Part shown: piece by piece, positions 1 to 8,293 of the stretch
Position numbering within the stretch: position 1 is the stretch's first letter
Layout of the letters: each line of letters starts with the position of its first letter
Assembly (NCBI RefSeq): GCF_014773245.1
Contig: NZ_JACWMX010000010.1
Span: 1-64,000 of the forward strand
Source of the DNA: Mucilaginibacter glaciei
Lineage (GTDB): Bacteria; Bacteroidota; Bacteroidia; Sphingobacteriales; Sphingobacteriaceae
Reading direction: 5' to 3'
DNA length: 64,000 nucleotides
Position numbers and translations under genes: made by a program
The notes under the pieces: model-generated
Told to the model about the DNA's origin: nothing
The model's database searches: none
The model's input: only the letters and a program-made list of their open reading frames with translations

Positions 1-171
1 ATAATTTATTCTCTATCTCTTTTAAGAACTTTGCGCTTCACCTCGCGGCTCTGCTTTATGTTGTCGGTCATTGCGACCTCAACTTTCAATTTTTATCGTT
101 TGAAATTGCTTCAAACTCTCAACTCTTTGTCTCCCTCGTTTCCGATTCTCGACTCCCTCGTTTTGGGATTG
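1..171 (-). other. leftward leader transcript region, possibly of an rRNA operon
   Basis: No credible coding frame is seen in the first 582 bases. Downstream (leftward) of the promoters described next, the transcribed strand carries two direct copies of AAACGAGGGAG (131-141 and 153-163 on the + strand, 22 nt apart), then a stretch reading CAAAGTTCTTAAAAGAGA near 16-33 that resembles the boxA-like AGTTCTT segment found ahead of 16S rRNA in Bacteroidota. Several tandem promoters with a long untranslated leader fit a stable-RNA operon. The rRNA itself would lie left of the window, so this is inference; a long 5' leader of a protein gene is the alternative. Confidence 0.35.
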
Positions 172-201
172 CAAAGGTAAAAACCTTTTCTTTATTTACA
201 A
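172..201 (-). promoter_or_regulatory. Bacteroidota-type promoter P1, leftward
   Basis: On the - strand a TACCTTTG -7 box (172-179) follows a TTG -33 box (199-201) with a 19-nt spacer, an exact match to the Bacteroidota sigma-ABfrA consensus (TTG, about 19 nt, TAnnTTTG). It points off the left edge of the window. Confidence 0.6.
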
Positions 202-275
202 ACTTTATTTTTTTAATTTCTAAAGCTTGGTTTCAATGTACTCTCCGCAATTTTTGTTGCCTCATTTGCGGAGTG

Positions 276-306
276 CAAAGGTGCAAATAATTTTAACGTT
301 TGTCAA
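276..306 (-). promoter_or_regulatory. Bacteroidota-type promoter P2, leftward
   Basis: On the - strand a CACCTTTG -7-like box (276-283) follows a TTGACA -33 box (301-306) with about 20 nt between. It is tandem with P1, about 100 bp upstream. Confidence 0.45.
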
Positions 307-384
307 GTGAAATTTTCACTTTTTTAACTCTTTTTTTATTTGCTGAACCTTCAAAAAACGACGCCCTTTTGATTTGAGCGGATA

Positions 385-392
385 CAAATGTA
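385..392 (-). promoter_or_regulatory. possible third leftward promoter (-7 box)
   Basis: The - strand reads TACATTTG, a consensus TAnnTTTG -7 box, in tandem with P1 and P2. I see no TTG at the expected distance, so this one is weaker. Confidence 0.3.
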
Positions 393-582
393 AGGAGAAA
401 ACACCTATCAGCCTAAAGAAATTTTCAAATAATTAAAACAATTGCTTAACTCGCTGAAAACTAATACTAAGTTACGATCAGCATTAGCGGTACAAACATG
501 TATTTACCCTTAACATACCTCCAGGCCTATCATATAACTACCAAAATACAGCCTGAAAATTTTGTGTAAGTTTGAAATAGAT

Positions 583-1959
583 ATGGATAATTACACTTTC
601 CCGCCGCGTTTTTTAGACTCGTTAGATCATGAACAGGGCTTTGACCGCCAAAATTTTATTGATGCACATCAGTCAGAACCTGCTTTCACATCTATCAGAA
701 TTAACCCTTTTAAACATTCAGCCCTCAAAAAAGATGCGCAAGTACCCTGGTGCGCCCAGGGATTTTATTTAAACGAGCGCCCTTCTTTTACGTTCGACCC
801 GCTATTTCACGCCGGGGCATACTATGTACAGGAAGCAACGTCGATGTTTATTGACCATATTATGCACACCATCAGGCCGGATCAAGAAGATCCGATCAGG
901 GTTTTGGATCTCTGTGCAGCACCCGGGGGCAAAAGCACATTGCTTAATTCGGCCATTAAAAGCACCGACCTGCTGGTTGCAAACGAGATCATCAAAACGC
1001 GTGTACCTATATTAAGTGATAATTTGAACCGATGGGGTACCTCAAACACCATCATCACTAATAACGACCCGAAGGATTTTAACAGCATTCACAGTTTTTT
1101 TGATGTGATACTGGTTGATGCCCCGTGCTCCGGCTCGGGTATGTTCCGTAAAGACCCCGCCGCCATGAACGAGTGGAGTGAAGGCAACGTTAACCTGTGC
1201 CACCAGCGGCAGGAACGCATTCTGGCAGATATTTACCCTGCCTTAAAAGAAGACGGCTACCTTATATATAGTACTTGCTCTTACTCGCACCAGGAGAACG
1301 AGGATATTTTGGATTGGCTATGCACGGAATTTGACCTGGAGACTGTGCGCATACCTATATATAAGGGGTGGGGAATCGTTGAAACGGAATCGCCCGTAAA
1401 AAAAGCTTGGGGATACCGCTTCTATCCGGGCAAGGTACAGGGCGAAGGTTTGTTTGCCAGCTGCCTGCGCAAAAAGGCCAGCAGCGGAGGCTTGTCAAAC
1501 TATAAAAACAATGGGCAGCAAAAACTACCGGCAAAAGAGATGGATATCGTCAAAGGTTATTTAAACCAGCCGGACGACTTTTATTTTTTTAAAGTAGCCG
1601 ACGATTGGCTGGCGATTAACCGGGAGCATAAAGAGAGCCTGAATATTTTACACCGGCACCTATATATCAAAAAGTCGGGCGTGAGGATTGGCAAACTGGC
1701 CGGTAACGACCTGATACCCGATCATGAGCTGGCCCTGAGTTTAGCCATTGATAAAAGTGTTGTGTTAGATACCCCTCTAAATAAGGAACAAGCAATACAA
1801 TACCTGCGCCGTGATAACATCGACATACAAATTGCCAATAAAGGCTGGAGTTTGATGAGCTATGAGGGTTTGGTTTTAGGCTGGGCAAAGTTATTGCCCA
1901 ACAGGATCAATAATTATTATCCGAAAGAGATCAGGATAATGACGCAGCAAGTAGTTTAG
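583..1959 (+). CDS. rsmF: RsmF-type 16S rRNA (cytosine-C5) methyltransferase, NOL1/NOP2/Sun family
   Basis: The product (458 aa) is an S-adenosylmethionine-dependent RNA m5C methyltransferase. Visible motifs are the SAM-binding DLCAAPGGKST near residues 109-119, the PCSGSG catalytic-loop motif IV near 181-186, and the TCSY motif VI (catalytic Cys) near 231-234. The C-terminal ~150 residues match the RNA-binding/PUA-like tail typical of RsmF rather than RsmB, which instead carries an N-terminal NusB domain. An in-frame TTG lies 21 nt upstream (562), but the ATG at 583 gives the family-like N-terminus MDNYTFP. The exact target base cannot be read from sequence. The gene stands alone and ends just before a hairpin shared with the convergent metallopeptidase gene. 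Confidence 0.85.
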   Translation: MDNYTFPPRFLDSLDHEQGFDRQNFIDAHQSEPAFTSIRINPFKHSALKKDAQVPWCAQGFYLNERPSFTFDPLFHAGAYYVQEATSMFIDHIMHTIRPDQEDPIRVLDLCAAPGGKSTLLNSAIKSTDLLVANEIIKTRVPILSDNLNRWGTSNTIITNNDPKDFNSIHSFFDVILVDAPCSGSGMFRKDPAAMNEWSEGNVNLCHQRQERILADIYPALKEDGYLIYSTCSYSHQENEDILDWLCTEFDLETVRIPIYKGWGIVETESPVKKAWGYRFYPGKVQGEGLFASCLRKKASSGGLSNYKNNGQQKLPAKEMDIVKGYLNQPDDFYFFKVADDWLAINREHKESLNILHRHLYIKKSGVRIGKLAGNDLIPDHELALSLAIDKSVVLDTPLNKEQAIQYLRRDNIDIQIANKGWSLMSYEGLVLGWAKLLPNRINNYYPKEIRIMTQQVV

Positions 1960-1963
1960 ATAA

Positions 1964-2023
1964 ACATCATGTCAATTGCAATGATGGCGCTCCCAGGTTG
2001 CACCACTGCAATTGACATCATGT
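1964..2023. terminator. inverted repeat between convergent genes, probable bidirectional terminator
   Basis: Two 17-nt arms (1964-1980 and 2007-2023) are reverse complements except for one position, around a 26-nt loop. They begin 5 nt after the rsmF stop and end 3 nt before the stop of the leftward metallopeptidase. No long T-run follows, so a role as bidirectional terminator or 3'-end stabiliser is inferred. Confidence 0.5.
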
Positions 2024-2025
2024 GT

Positions 2026-2898
2026 TTACTCCAGATCGGCAGCTGCAAAGGTATTTCCTTGTTTAACATCCCCGGTTTCGTAACCCTTCTTGAACCAGTA
2101 CATGCGCTGCGCACTGCTGCCGTGGGTAAAGGTATCGGGAGTTACTTCACCCTGATATTCTTTCTGCAGGCGGTCATCGCCAATTTGGTGTGCGGCGTTT
2201 AACGCCTCTTCTATATCACCCGGATCCAGCACATTCTTTAAATTCTTTTCGTAGTAAGCCCATACGCCCGCATAAAAATCGGCCTGTAACTCTAATTTAA
2301 CTGAAAGCTTGTTATATTCTTCCTGGCTTAATTGCTGCCTTGCCTGATCCATTTTTGCGGTTACGCCCAACAGGTCCTGCACGTGATGGCCAACCTCATG
2401 GGCAATTACATAAGCCTGTGCAAAATCGCCCGCGGCCTGAAACTTATTTTGTAATTCATCAAAAAAGGAAAGGTCGATATATACCTTCTGGTCGCCTGGG
2501 CAATAGAATGGGCCGGATGCAGAAGATGCATTACCGCAAGCCGTTGTAATTCCCTGTTGAAAGAATACCATTTTAGGGTTACTGTAGCTTTTACCCATAT
2601 CGCTAAACAGCTTGCCCCAAACATCTTCGGTATCGGCCAAAACTACTTTAGCAAATTTCTTCTGCGGCGACTCTTCACCACCGCTGCTTCCGCCGGGGCG
2701 GGTATCTATCTGTTCGGTTTGATTAGAACCTCCCTGCTGGTTTTGGTTCAGGATCTGGGATGGGTCTACACCGGTGAAAAAGTAGATAGCAGCAGCTATA
2801 ATACCTATAATTCCGCCACCAAAAGCGATACCCCGGCCGCCACCGCCACTACCGCCTTCTTCTGTGTTGCCGCTTTCGCGCCTGCCCATCCATTGCAT
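2026..2898 (-). CDS. neutral zinc metallopeptidase, YpfJ family
   Basis: A 290-aa protein of the putative neutral zinc metallopeptidase family (Zn_peptidase, YpfJ-like). It starts MQWMGRRESGN, which resembles the family's usual N-terminus. A Gly-rich cytoplasmic stretch is followed by one membrane segment (about residues 27-43), a low-complexity Gln/Gly/Ser linker, and the catalytic domain with HEVGH at 167-171 and the downstream ELQAD metal-ligand motif around 203-207. The domain should face the periplasm. The physiological substrate is not known for the family. It is monocistronic by spacing. Confidence 0.85.
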   Translation of the reverse strand: MQWMGRRESGNTEEGGSGGGGRGIAFGGGIIGIIAAAIYFFTGVDPSQILNQNQQGGSNQTEQIDTRPGGSSGGEESPQKKFAKVVLADTEDVWGKLFSDMGKSYSNPKMVFFQQGITTACGNASSASGPFYCPGDQKVYIDLSFFDELQNKFQAAGDFAQAYVIAHEVGHHVQDLLGVTAKMDQARQQLSQEEYNKLSVKLELQADFYAGVWAYYEKNLKNVLDPGDIEEALNAAHQIGDDRLQKEYQGEVTPDTFTHGSSAQRMYWFKKGYETGDVKQGNTFAAADLE

Positions 2899-3029
2899 AA
2901 TATTCCTGTTTAGTTTAGCTCTTAAACAGTAAAGACCCGTAGAATGTTTTGGTGTCTGGGAAAGTTGGGGAGAGGTTATAAATAGTATGAAAGGTTGGAA
3001 AAGTTGGAAAAGTTAAAAGGCTTGAAAAC

Positions 3030-3083
3030 AGAGAGGTTATAAAGGTTAGAAACCTTAATGCTTCCAACCTTTATAACCTCTCT
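3030..3083. repeat. 18-bp perfect inverted repeat downstream of the M28 gene
   Basis: Arms 3030-3047 and 3066-3083 (AGAGAGGTTATAAAGGTT and its reverse complement) match perfectly around an 18-nt loop. It lies just past the stop of the leftward M28 peptidase, within a purine-rich tract (2960-3030) containing degenerate GGTTATAAA/GGTTGGAAAAG copies. It probably acts as a transcription terminator or 3' stabiliser for the M61-M28 operon; no U-run is present. Confidence 0.55.
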
Positions 3084-3102
3084 AACTTCTTTCAGCTAAA
3101 AC

Positions 3103-4428
3103 TTACCTGTCCAGCTTTGCCACTCTGGTAGGTGTATCCTTACCTGCAACGATACTGCGCGAACCTAACGCTAAAGCTTTTATCGTCGCCACAATGTTCT
3201 TGGTATCTAAGCTGGCAAACTCATCGCCAACGGAGTGATACAGTTTATCGGTATCGATTTGATCTGTTGATATACTGTGCGCCGGTACGCCTAAACGTGC
3301 CAGGGTGGCGTTGTCACTACGGTAAAAAAGGTTTTGCTGCGGGTATGGGTCGGGATAGAATTTAAACGCGGTACCTTCCAGGTTCTTTTGCAGGATAGGC
3401 CCAAAATCCGACCTTTCAAAGCCGGTAATAAATGCTGTATTAGGGCCAAACTTAGAATCCTTACCAATCATCTCGATATTGAACATGGCTACCACCTGGT
3501 CGGCATTTAATTGTTTAGAGAAAAACTGCGAGCCGTAACCGCCGCTTTCCTCGGCTGTAAAGGCTACAAAGATGAGGGTGCGCTCGTTACCGCCGGCCTT
3601 CTTAAAGAACTTAGCCAGGCTGATCACTGCCGTAGTACCCGATGCATCATCATCTGCGCCGTTGGCGATGCTATCGCCATTCATCGCCTTAACAATACCC
3701 AAATGATCATAATGACCGCTGAACACCACATACTCATTAGGTTTTGATTTACCGGGAATCATACCGGCTACGTTGAACAAGGGTTTTTCTACCGCTGTAA
3801 CCTCGTAACTTACCTCAAGTGATTTTACATCGGCTACAGGTGCCATCACAAATACTTTAGGGTAATCAACCCCGCCCGCTTTGCTGAACGATGTGCCGCC
3901 GCGTTTGGCACGTGCTACAATACGTTTAAAAAAAGAAGAATAACTGGTATCTAACAATACCAACGTCTTTTTATCGGTAGCCATCAGAGTTTGATATTCG
4001 CTGGCAAAGTTTTTACCCGCCGGGATATTGACCACGGTAACACCATCGGCACTTTCCCACTTAAAGGATGCAGCGGCCGTTATAGCAATATTATCTGCTG
4101 CTACCTCCGCGCCGTTCAGCGTTACTTTAGCACTTACAGGTTTTGTTTGAACCATACTGAAGTTTTGCCTGAAGCCGGTATTGCCGGTTAATGGTTTTAT
4201 CCCAGCCTGTTTAAATTCGCCCTCGATAAAGGTAGCTGCCTTATCTATCCCTGGTGTAAAGATACCGCGGCCCTGCATATCATCGGCACTCAAAGTTTTG
4301 ATGATGCGTTCCACATCGTCAGATTTGATCAGTTTATCTACATTTTTGGTAAAGCCGGCATCCTGTGCCGACACAAGCGATGGTGCAATTGCTAAGGCGG
4401 CAAGCGCTGCATATAATTTAATTCTCAT
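3103..4428 (-). CDS. secreted M28-family zinc peptidase
   Basis: A 441-aa protein with a signal peptide (about residues 1-21, cleaved after VSA) and an M28 aminopeptidase/carboxypeptidase domain. The two-zinc site is visible: GHYDHLG (H239), ADDDASG (D about 259-261), TAEESGG (E293/E294) and YHSVGDEF (H398). An insertion between about 95 and 215 is where M28 enzymes often carry a PA domain. It probably removes amino acids from peptides in the periplasm or outside the cell. It is the second gene of a leftward pair: the M61 peptidase gene ends 4 nt upstream of this start, indicating co-transcription and a joint role in peptide use. Confidence 0.88.
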   Translation of the reverse strand: MRIKLYAALAALAIAPSLVSAQDAGFTKNVDKLIKSDDVERIIKTLSADDMQGRGIFTPGIDKAATFIEGEFKQAGIKPLTGNTGFRQNFSMVQTKPVSAKVTLNGAEVAADNIAITAAASFKWESADGVTVVNIPAGKNFASEYQTLMATDKKTLVLLDTSYSSFFKRIVARAKRGGTSFSKAGGVDYPKVFVMAPVADVKSLEVSYEVTAVEKPLFNVAGMIPGKSKPNEYVVFSGHYDHLGIVKAMNGDSIANGADDDASGTTAVISLAKFFKKAGGNERTLIFVAFTAEESGGYGSQFFSKQLNADQVVAMFNIEMIGKDSKFGPNTAFITGFERSDFGPILQKNLEGTAFKFYPDPYPQQNLFYRSDNATLARLGVPAHSISTDQIDTDKLYHSVGDEFASLDTKNIVATIKALALGSRSIVAGKDTPTRVAKLDR

Positions 4429-4432
4429 AGTA

Positions 4433-6301
4433 TTATTTAACTTTTGATGATAACCAGCTGTTGCGGAAATCTTGTTGTTGTTTGGTTAATTCGCGACCGG
4501 CCTTTTCGAAGGTTACTACCTCTAAAGCCGGGTTCTCTTCTAAAACGAGCGTGGTTTCATGTTCGCCTGCGCGGTTTTTATAGGTGATACCGATCTTATC
4601 GCCCGGGTTTTTGGCAGCAACGGCGGCTGTCAAACCTGCCGCATCAATGTCTTTACCGTCGGCTTTCAGGATCACGTCGCCTGCATCTAAGCCCGCTTTA
4701 TACAGTGGGGTATCTTTAGTAGTTGGCGACGTAATAGGGATGCCACCACCTGCGGCAGCATTGCTCTCGCCAGATGAACCACGACGGGGTACCGCACCGA
4801 TACGTCCTACCCAGGCTTTACCTGCCTGCGCTTTACGCAACATAAAACCTGCTTTAGCTAAAAGTTGCTGGTAATCATTCTTTTCCACACCATTAATGTA
4901 GCGTTTAAAGAAATCTGCCGCGAAAACCGGATTAGTTACTTTAGCCAATACCGCCTGCAAATCGGCTACGTTATAAGCTTTTTCTGTTTTGCCGTGGGTT
5001 AACCAAAGCTGGCGCATGAAGTCGTCGAGCGTTAGGTTGAATTCGCTGCGCAGGCGCAAGTCTAACGCCAACGCTGTTGCACCGCCATAAGTATAGTAGC
5101 TTGTAAAGATGTTACCGCTGTTCAGCTGATCTACCGATACGCCTGCATCGGCAAATACGGCGTAACGACTGGCTTGCACCGGCGTAAAATATTTAGCACC
5201 GGGGGTATTGTACATGGCGTTTACAAAACCTGCAACTGTACGGGTGTACTCGTCAATAGTTTTTATCCCTGCGCGGGTCAGCACCAAGTCGCCATAATAT
5301 TGGGTAAAACCTTCGGCACACCAAAGCTCGTTGCTCATGTTGGCGTGCTCAAAATTAAAGGGTTCTAAGGTTTTGGGACGGATGCGCTCCACATTCCAGC
5401 TGTGAAAATACTCATGAGAGAATGTACCTATCAGGTTCTTCTCTAAACCGGCAACTTTCGGCGCAGGATGAACTATAACCGTAGAGTTGCGGTGCTCCAT
5501 ACCATCGCCGGCGGTGCTTGGATGCACATCATGCAGGAAAACATAGGTGCCATAATCGTAAGTAGGCAGTTCGCCAAAAACGGCTTGCTCTTCCAATACT
5601 ACTTTTTTAACCATGCCTGTAAAAGGCTCAAGTGCGGCAAGGTCATCATCAGCGTGCGTGCTTATCTTTATAGTTTGCTCCTTGCCATCCGGGTTTTTCA
5701 CTGTCCAGCTTTCTTCCTTATAAGCCGACAGCTCAACCGGGCTATCCATCATATATTGCAGGTTTGGGGCATAGTATATATTCTTACCTTCCGGCTTTAA
5801 CTGTGTAGCTACTTTCCAACCATTCTTATCCAAATCATTAAAAGTGAATTTAACCGGCCGATTATCCATGCCGTAAGCCCACATAAAAGATGCAGGCATC
5901 ATCAGGTGCGCATGGCTCGGCTCGATACTGGTGTAGGTGCCATCTGTCCAGTTACCGAAAAGGGTGTAGCTGATCTTAACAACAGCGCCGTGTATTGGCA
6001 CCTGATAAACATCGCCTTCCAGTTGGTTTAACAACAGGGCTTTGCCATTACCATCGGTAGCTTTTACGTTGTAGACGTTTTTGCCAAACTCATGCGTAGC
6101 GTAGCGGCCCGGCGATGAGCGGCTCATCCGTACCTTCAAAGGACCTGCAGGCACTTGTGGTATGGTCATTACTATTTCGGCCTCGTGGTGCATCACATTA
6201 GGGAACGAAACCGAGTAACTATTTGCAGGCTGCACTGTTTGTGCGATTGACGCTGAAGCAAGCAGGCACGCTGCGGTAATAAAGAGTAGGTTTTTTTTCA
6301 T
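4433..6301 (-). CDS. M61-family glycyl-aminopeptidase-like protease with PDZ domain
   Basis: A 622-aa secreted metallopeptidase. A signal peptide (about 1-20) is followed by the N-terminal M61 beta domain and the catalytic domain with HEYFH at 296-300 and the third ligand Glu in WCAEGF (E330). A PDZ domain occupies about 505-590. The domain order matches bacterial M61 peptidases. The gene is first in a two-gene leftward operon with the M28 peptidase 4 nt downstream. The known members prefer Gly or Ala at the N-terminus of peptides; specificity here is not visible. Confidence 0.9.
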   Translation of the reverse strand: MKKNLLFITAACLLASASIAQTVQPANSYSVSFPNVMHHEAEIVMTIPQVPAGPLKVRMSRSSPGRYATHEFGKNVYNVKATDGNGKALLLNQLEGDVYQVPIHGAVVKISYTLFGNWTDGTYTSIEPSHAHLMMPASFMWAYGMDNRPVKFTFNDLDKNGWKVATQLKPEGKNIYYAPNLQYMMDSPVELSAYKEESWTVKNPDGKEQTIKISTHADDDLAALEPFTGMVKKVVLEEQAVFGELPTYDYGTYVFLHDVHPSTAGDGMEHRNSTVIVHPAPKVAGLEKNLIGTFSHEYFHSWNVERIRPKTLEPFNFEHANMSNELWCAEGFTQYYGDLVLTRAGIKTIDEYTRTVAGFVNAMYNTPGAKYFTPVQASRYAVFADAGVSVDQLNSGNIFTSYYTYGGATALALDLRLRSEFNLTLDDFMRQLWLTHGKTEKAYNVADLQAVLAKVTNPVFAADFFKRYINGVEKNDYQQLLAKAGFMLRKAQAGKAWVGRIGAVPRRGSSGESNAAAGGGIPITSPTTKDTPLYKAGLDAGDVILKADGKDIDAAGLTAAVAAKNPGDKIGITYKNRAGEHETTLVLEENPALEVVTFEKAGRELTKQQQDFRNSWLSSKVK

Positions 6302-6398
6302 AGCGAAGTATTACGGCGATGAAATTACTATAAAATCGGTAAATGTTTTCTATCAATTTTATTACTGTGCGCTGTGCCAAATGCCTTACACACCCCCG

Positions 6399-6414
6399 CC
6401 CTTCTTAAGAGGGG
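6399..6414. repeat. short CCCTTCTTAAGAGGGG palindrome
   Basis: A near-palindrome between the DUF4407 stop (6426) and the upstream end of the M61 gene. It resembles the CCCTCT...AGAGGG hairpins at 26.5 kb and 31.18 kb and may be a worn member of the same extragenic repeat class. Confidence 0.3.
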
Positions 6415-6425
6415 ACTTGAAAATT

Positions 6426-7544
6426 CTAATCGTAACTATGCCTGCCCAGGTCATATTCAGATTGGGCGGAGATGATCTTTTTACGACGGATAATATCCTC
6501 GTCCAAATTGTGATCATAAGTGCTGTTGGTAACGGCCATATCGCGATCTTTATCCTTGTCGGCAAAGTAGATATTGGCCTCGCCCAACTTGGCAATGGCG
6601 GTATCATAAGGCCCCTTGGGCGACATCAGCTTTACAAATACCGGCAAGCATTCAAACAAAATAAACAAGTAACCAATAAAAGCTATAGCCAGGTAGGTGT
6701 CTAAATCGCGGGTGCCTTTTTCATTGTAAGAAAGCTGGCCCAGGGCCCAGTTACGATCGGCAAAGCCGGCCACATTGGCAAGGCTATCCAGCTGGTGTTC
6801 GCTAAATAAGCGTAAGCCATTTACCCCTTCAAATTCTTTTCGCCGGCTTAAATACTGATCCATCTGGCCAAGGTTGTCGGTAACGGTTTTGAGCCTGTCC
6901 TGCTTTTCCTGTAACACCTGCGATTTTTGCTTGGCATAAGTGCCATAGCCGGTAATGCCAGATGTTTGGTTGGTTTTATCGCCGAACACTTCCTGGTTCA
7001 GCTCAAAGCGCGAGCGATTAATGTCGCGCTCCAAAGAATCCTTTTCTTTCTTTAGGTCGGTATTCTTACCCAGCTCCTGTGCATACTTTTGATTGTAGGT
7101 AGCCTGCAGCGTATCTATTTTGCTGTGCTGGCCTTTTAGATAAGCGGTCTTCAGTTTCTGGCGGATCTCTTTATCGAAGATCTTTAGTTCCAGCGGGCGC
7201 GAGATCACTATACCTATCATAATAGCTAATAAGATCCTGGGCGAGGCCTGCAGGATCTGGCTGTTGGTGCTGCCCTCTTTATTAATGCTGGATACGATAT
7301 ATCTATCCATATTAAAAATAGCCGTGCCCCAAAGCAGGCCGAACAATATGGCGAAGCCTACCGCAAATGCATTACCGCTAAAAACAAAATACATGGCATA
7401 ACCGCCAGATAGTGCGGCAAACAGAGCGGTGAAAAATATAGTTGCCCCAATACCTACATACTTATTATGCTCGATAGGGTACTTTTTAAGTGTATCTATA
7501 TGTGCGCCCGAACAGAACCAGAAAAACCGGGTAACTTTCTTCAT
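6426..7544 (-). CDS. DUF4407 domain membrane protein
   Basis: A 372-aa protein recognisable as DUF4407: membrane segments near 31-53, 59-77 and 103-117, then a long charged coiled-coil stretch (about 125-245), and a last membrane segment near 283-305. The conserved stretch WGTAIFNMDRYIV lies at about 72-84. The family is widespread in Bacteroidota; its function is unknown. The gene is monocistronic, divergent from the rhodanese gene. Confidence 0.8.
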   Translation of the reverse strand: MKKVTRFFWFCSGAHIDTLKKYPIEHNKYVGIGATIFFTALFAALSGGYAMYFVFSGNAFAVGFAILFGLLWGTAIFNMDRYIVSSINKEGSTNSQILQASPRILLAIMIGIVISRPLELKIFDKEIRQKLKTAYLKGQHSKIDTLQATYNQKYAQELGKNTDLKKEKDSLERDINRSRFELNQEVFGDKTNQTSGITGYGTYAKQKSQVLQEKQDRLKTVTDNLGQMDQYLSRRKEFEGVNGLRLFSEHQLDSLANVAGFADRNWALGQLSYNEKGTRDLDTYLAIAFIGYLFILFECLPVFVKLMSPKGPYDTAIAKLGEANIYFADKDKDRDMAVTNSTYDHNLDEDIIRRKKIISAQSEYDLGRHSYD

Positions 7545-7644
7545 TTAAGCTATTTATCTGTAATATTTTACAAACCTTTATATGAAACGCTCGTGGGTAC
7601 GGTTTGTTACAGTGTGTATGCAAATATTTGAGATAGAAAAAACA

Positions 7645-7652
7645 TACCTTTG
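7645..7652 (+). promoter_or_regulatory. -7 promoter box of the rhodanese gene
   Basis: TACCTTTG, an exact TAnnTTTG -7 box, ends 19 nt before the ATG at 7672, so the untranslated leader would be very short. A TTTG at 7627-7630 is closer than the usual 19 nt, so the -33 element is uncertain. Confidence 0.5.
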
Positions 7653-7671
7653 ACCTATAAATACATTAAGC

Positions 7672-7986
7672 ATGAAAGAAATAAGCGTACAGGAACTAAA
7701 AAAAAAGTTAGATAGCGGCGAAGATTTTCAACTGATTGACGTTCGTGAAGACTTTGAATACGAAACATCAAACATAGGCGGCGAGCTGATACCTTTAGGT
7801 GGTATTTTAATAGAAGCCGATAAGGTAAGCCACGATAAACCGGTAGTGGTAATGTGCCGCAGCGGCAAACGCAGTATGGCTGCTATTATGCAGTTAGAGG
7901 CGCAAGGCTACACCAACCTAAGCAACCTTAAAGGCGGCATTTTAGCCTGGCAGGCAGAGATCGACCCAAACCTTAACGTTTATTAG
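7672..7986 (+). CDS. rhodanese-like domain protein (single-domain sulfurtransferase)
   Basis: A 104-aa single rhodanese domain. The active-site loop reads CRSGKRS with the persulfide-forming Cys at residue 62; LIDVRE at 21-26 is the conserved N-terminal motif. It is cytoplasmic with no signal peptide. It could carry sulfane sulfur to an acceptor; the partner is not evident. A 61-codon membrane-protein gene follows 3 nt later, suggesting co-transcription. Confidence 0.85.
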   Translation: MKEISVQELKKKLDSGEDFQLIDVREDFEYETSNIGGELIPLGGILIEADKVSHDKPVVVMCRSGKRSMAAIMQLEAQGYTNLSNLKGGILAWQAEIDPNLNVY

Positions 7987-7989
7987 GCA

Positions 7990-8175
7990 ATGGGCAAAAA
8001 GGTAGCACTAAACGTATTATATAACATTGTTATATTTATATGTGTAATTGTTATTTACCAGGCAGTAGAGCATGGCCGGTACGAATATGTATTGGGCTGT
8101 GCCTTCCTAGCCGGTATTATAATCACGCTTAAAATAAAGCTGATCAAAGAGATCAAAGGCATGCAGAAGCCCTAA
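7990..8175 (+). CDS. small two-helix membrane protein, uncharacterised
   Basis: A 61-aa product with two predicted membrane helices (about 6-24 and 32-50), a short charged connector and a Lys-rich tail. It follows the rhodanese stop by 3 nt, so it is probably translated from the same mRNA. It resembles small Sphingobacteriaceae proteins of the DUF6358 type, but that assignment is from memory only. No function can be given. Confidence 0.6.
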   Translation: MGKKVALNVLYNIVIFICVIVIYQAVEHGRYEYVLGCAFLAGIIITLKIKLIKEIKGMQKP

Positions 8176-8293
8176 GTGGTATTAAATATAACAGCTGAAT
8201 CTTCAACCCTCTGAACTTTCGTTTCGGTACATTACATTAGCCGTAACAATTTGTTATTCAACTACTCTAAACTTTATATTAAACTTAAATAAA

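Noticed and set aside
1969..2202. 77-codon + strand frame over the metallopeptidase 3' end
   Set aside because: It is antisense to the YpfJ-type gene, covers the inverted repeat and has no protein-like composition.
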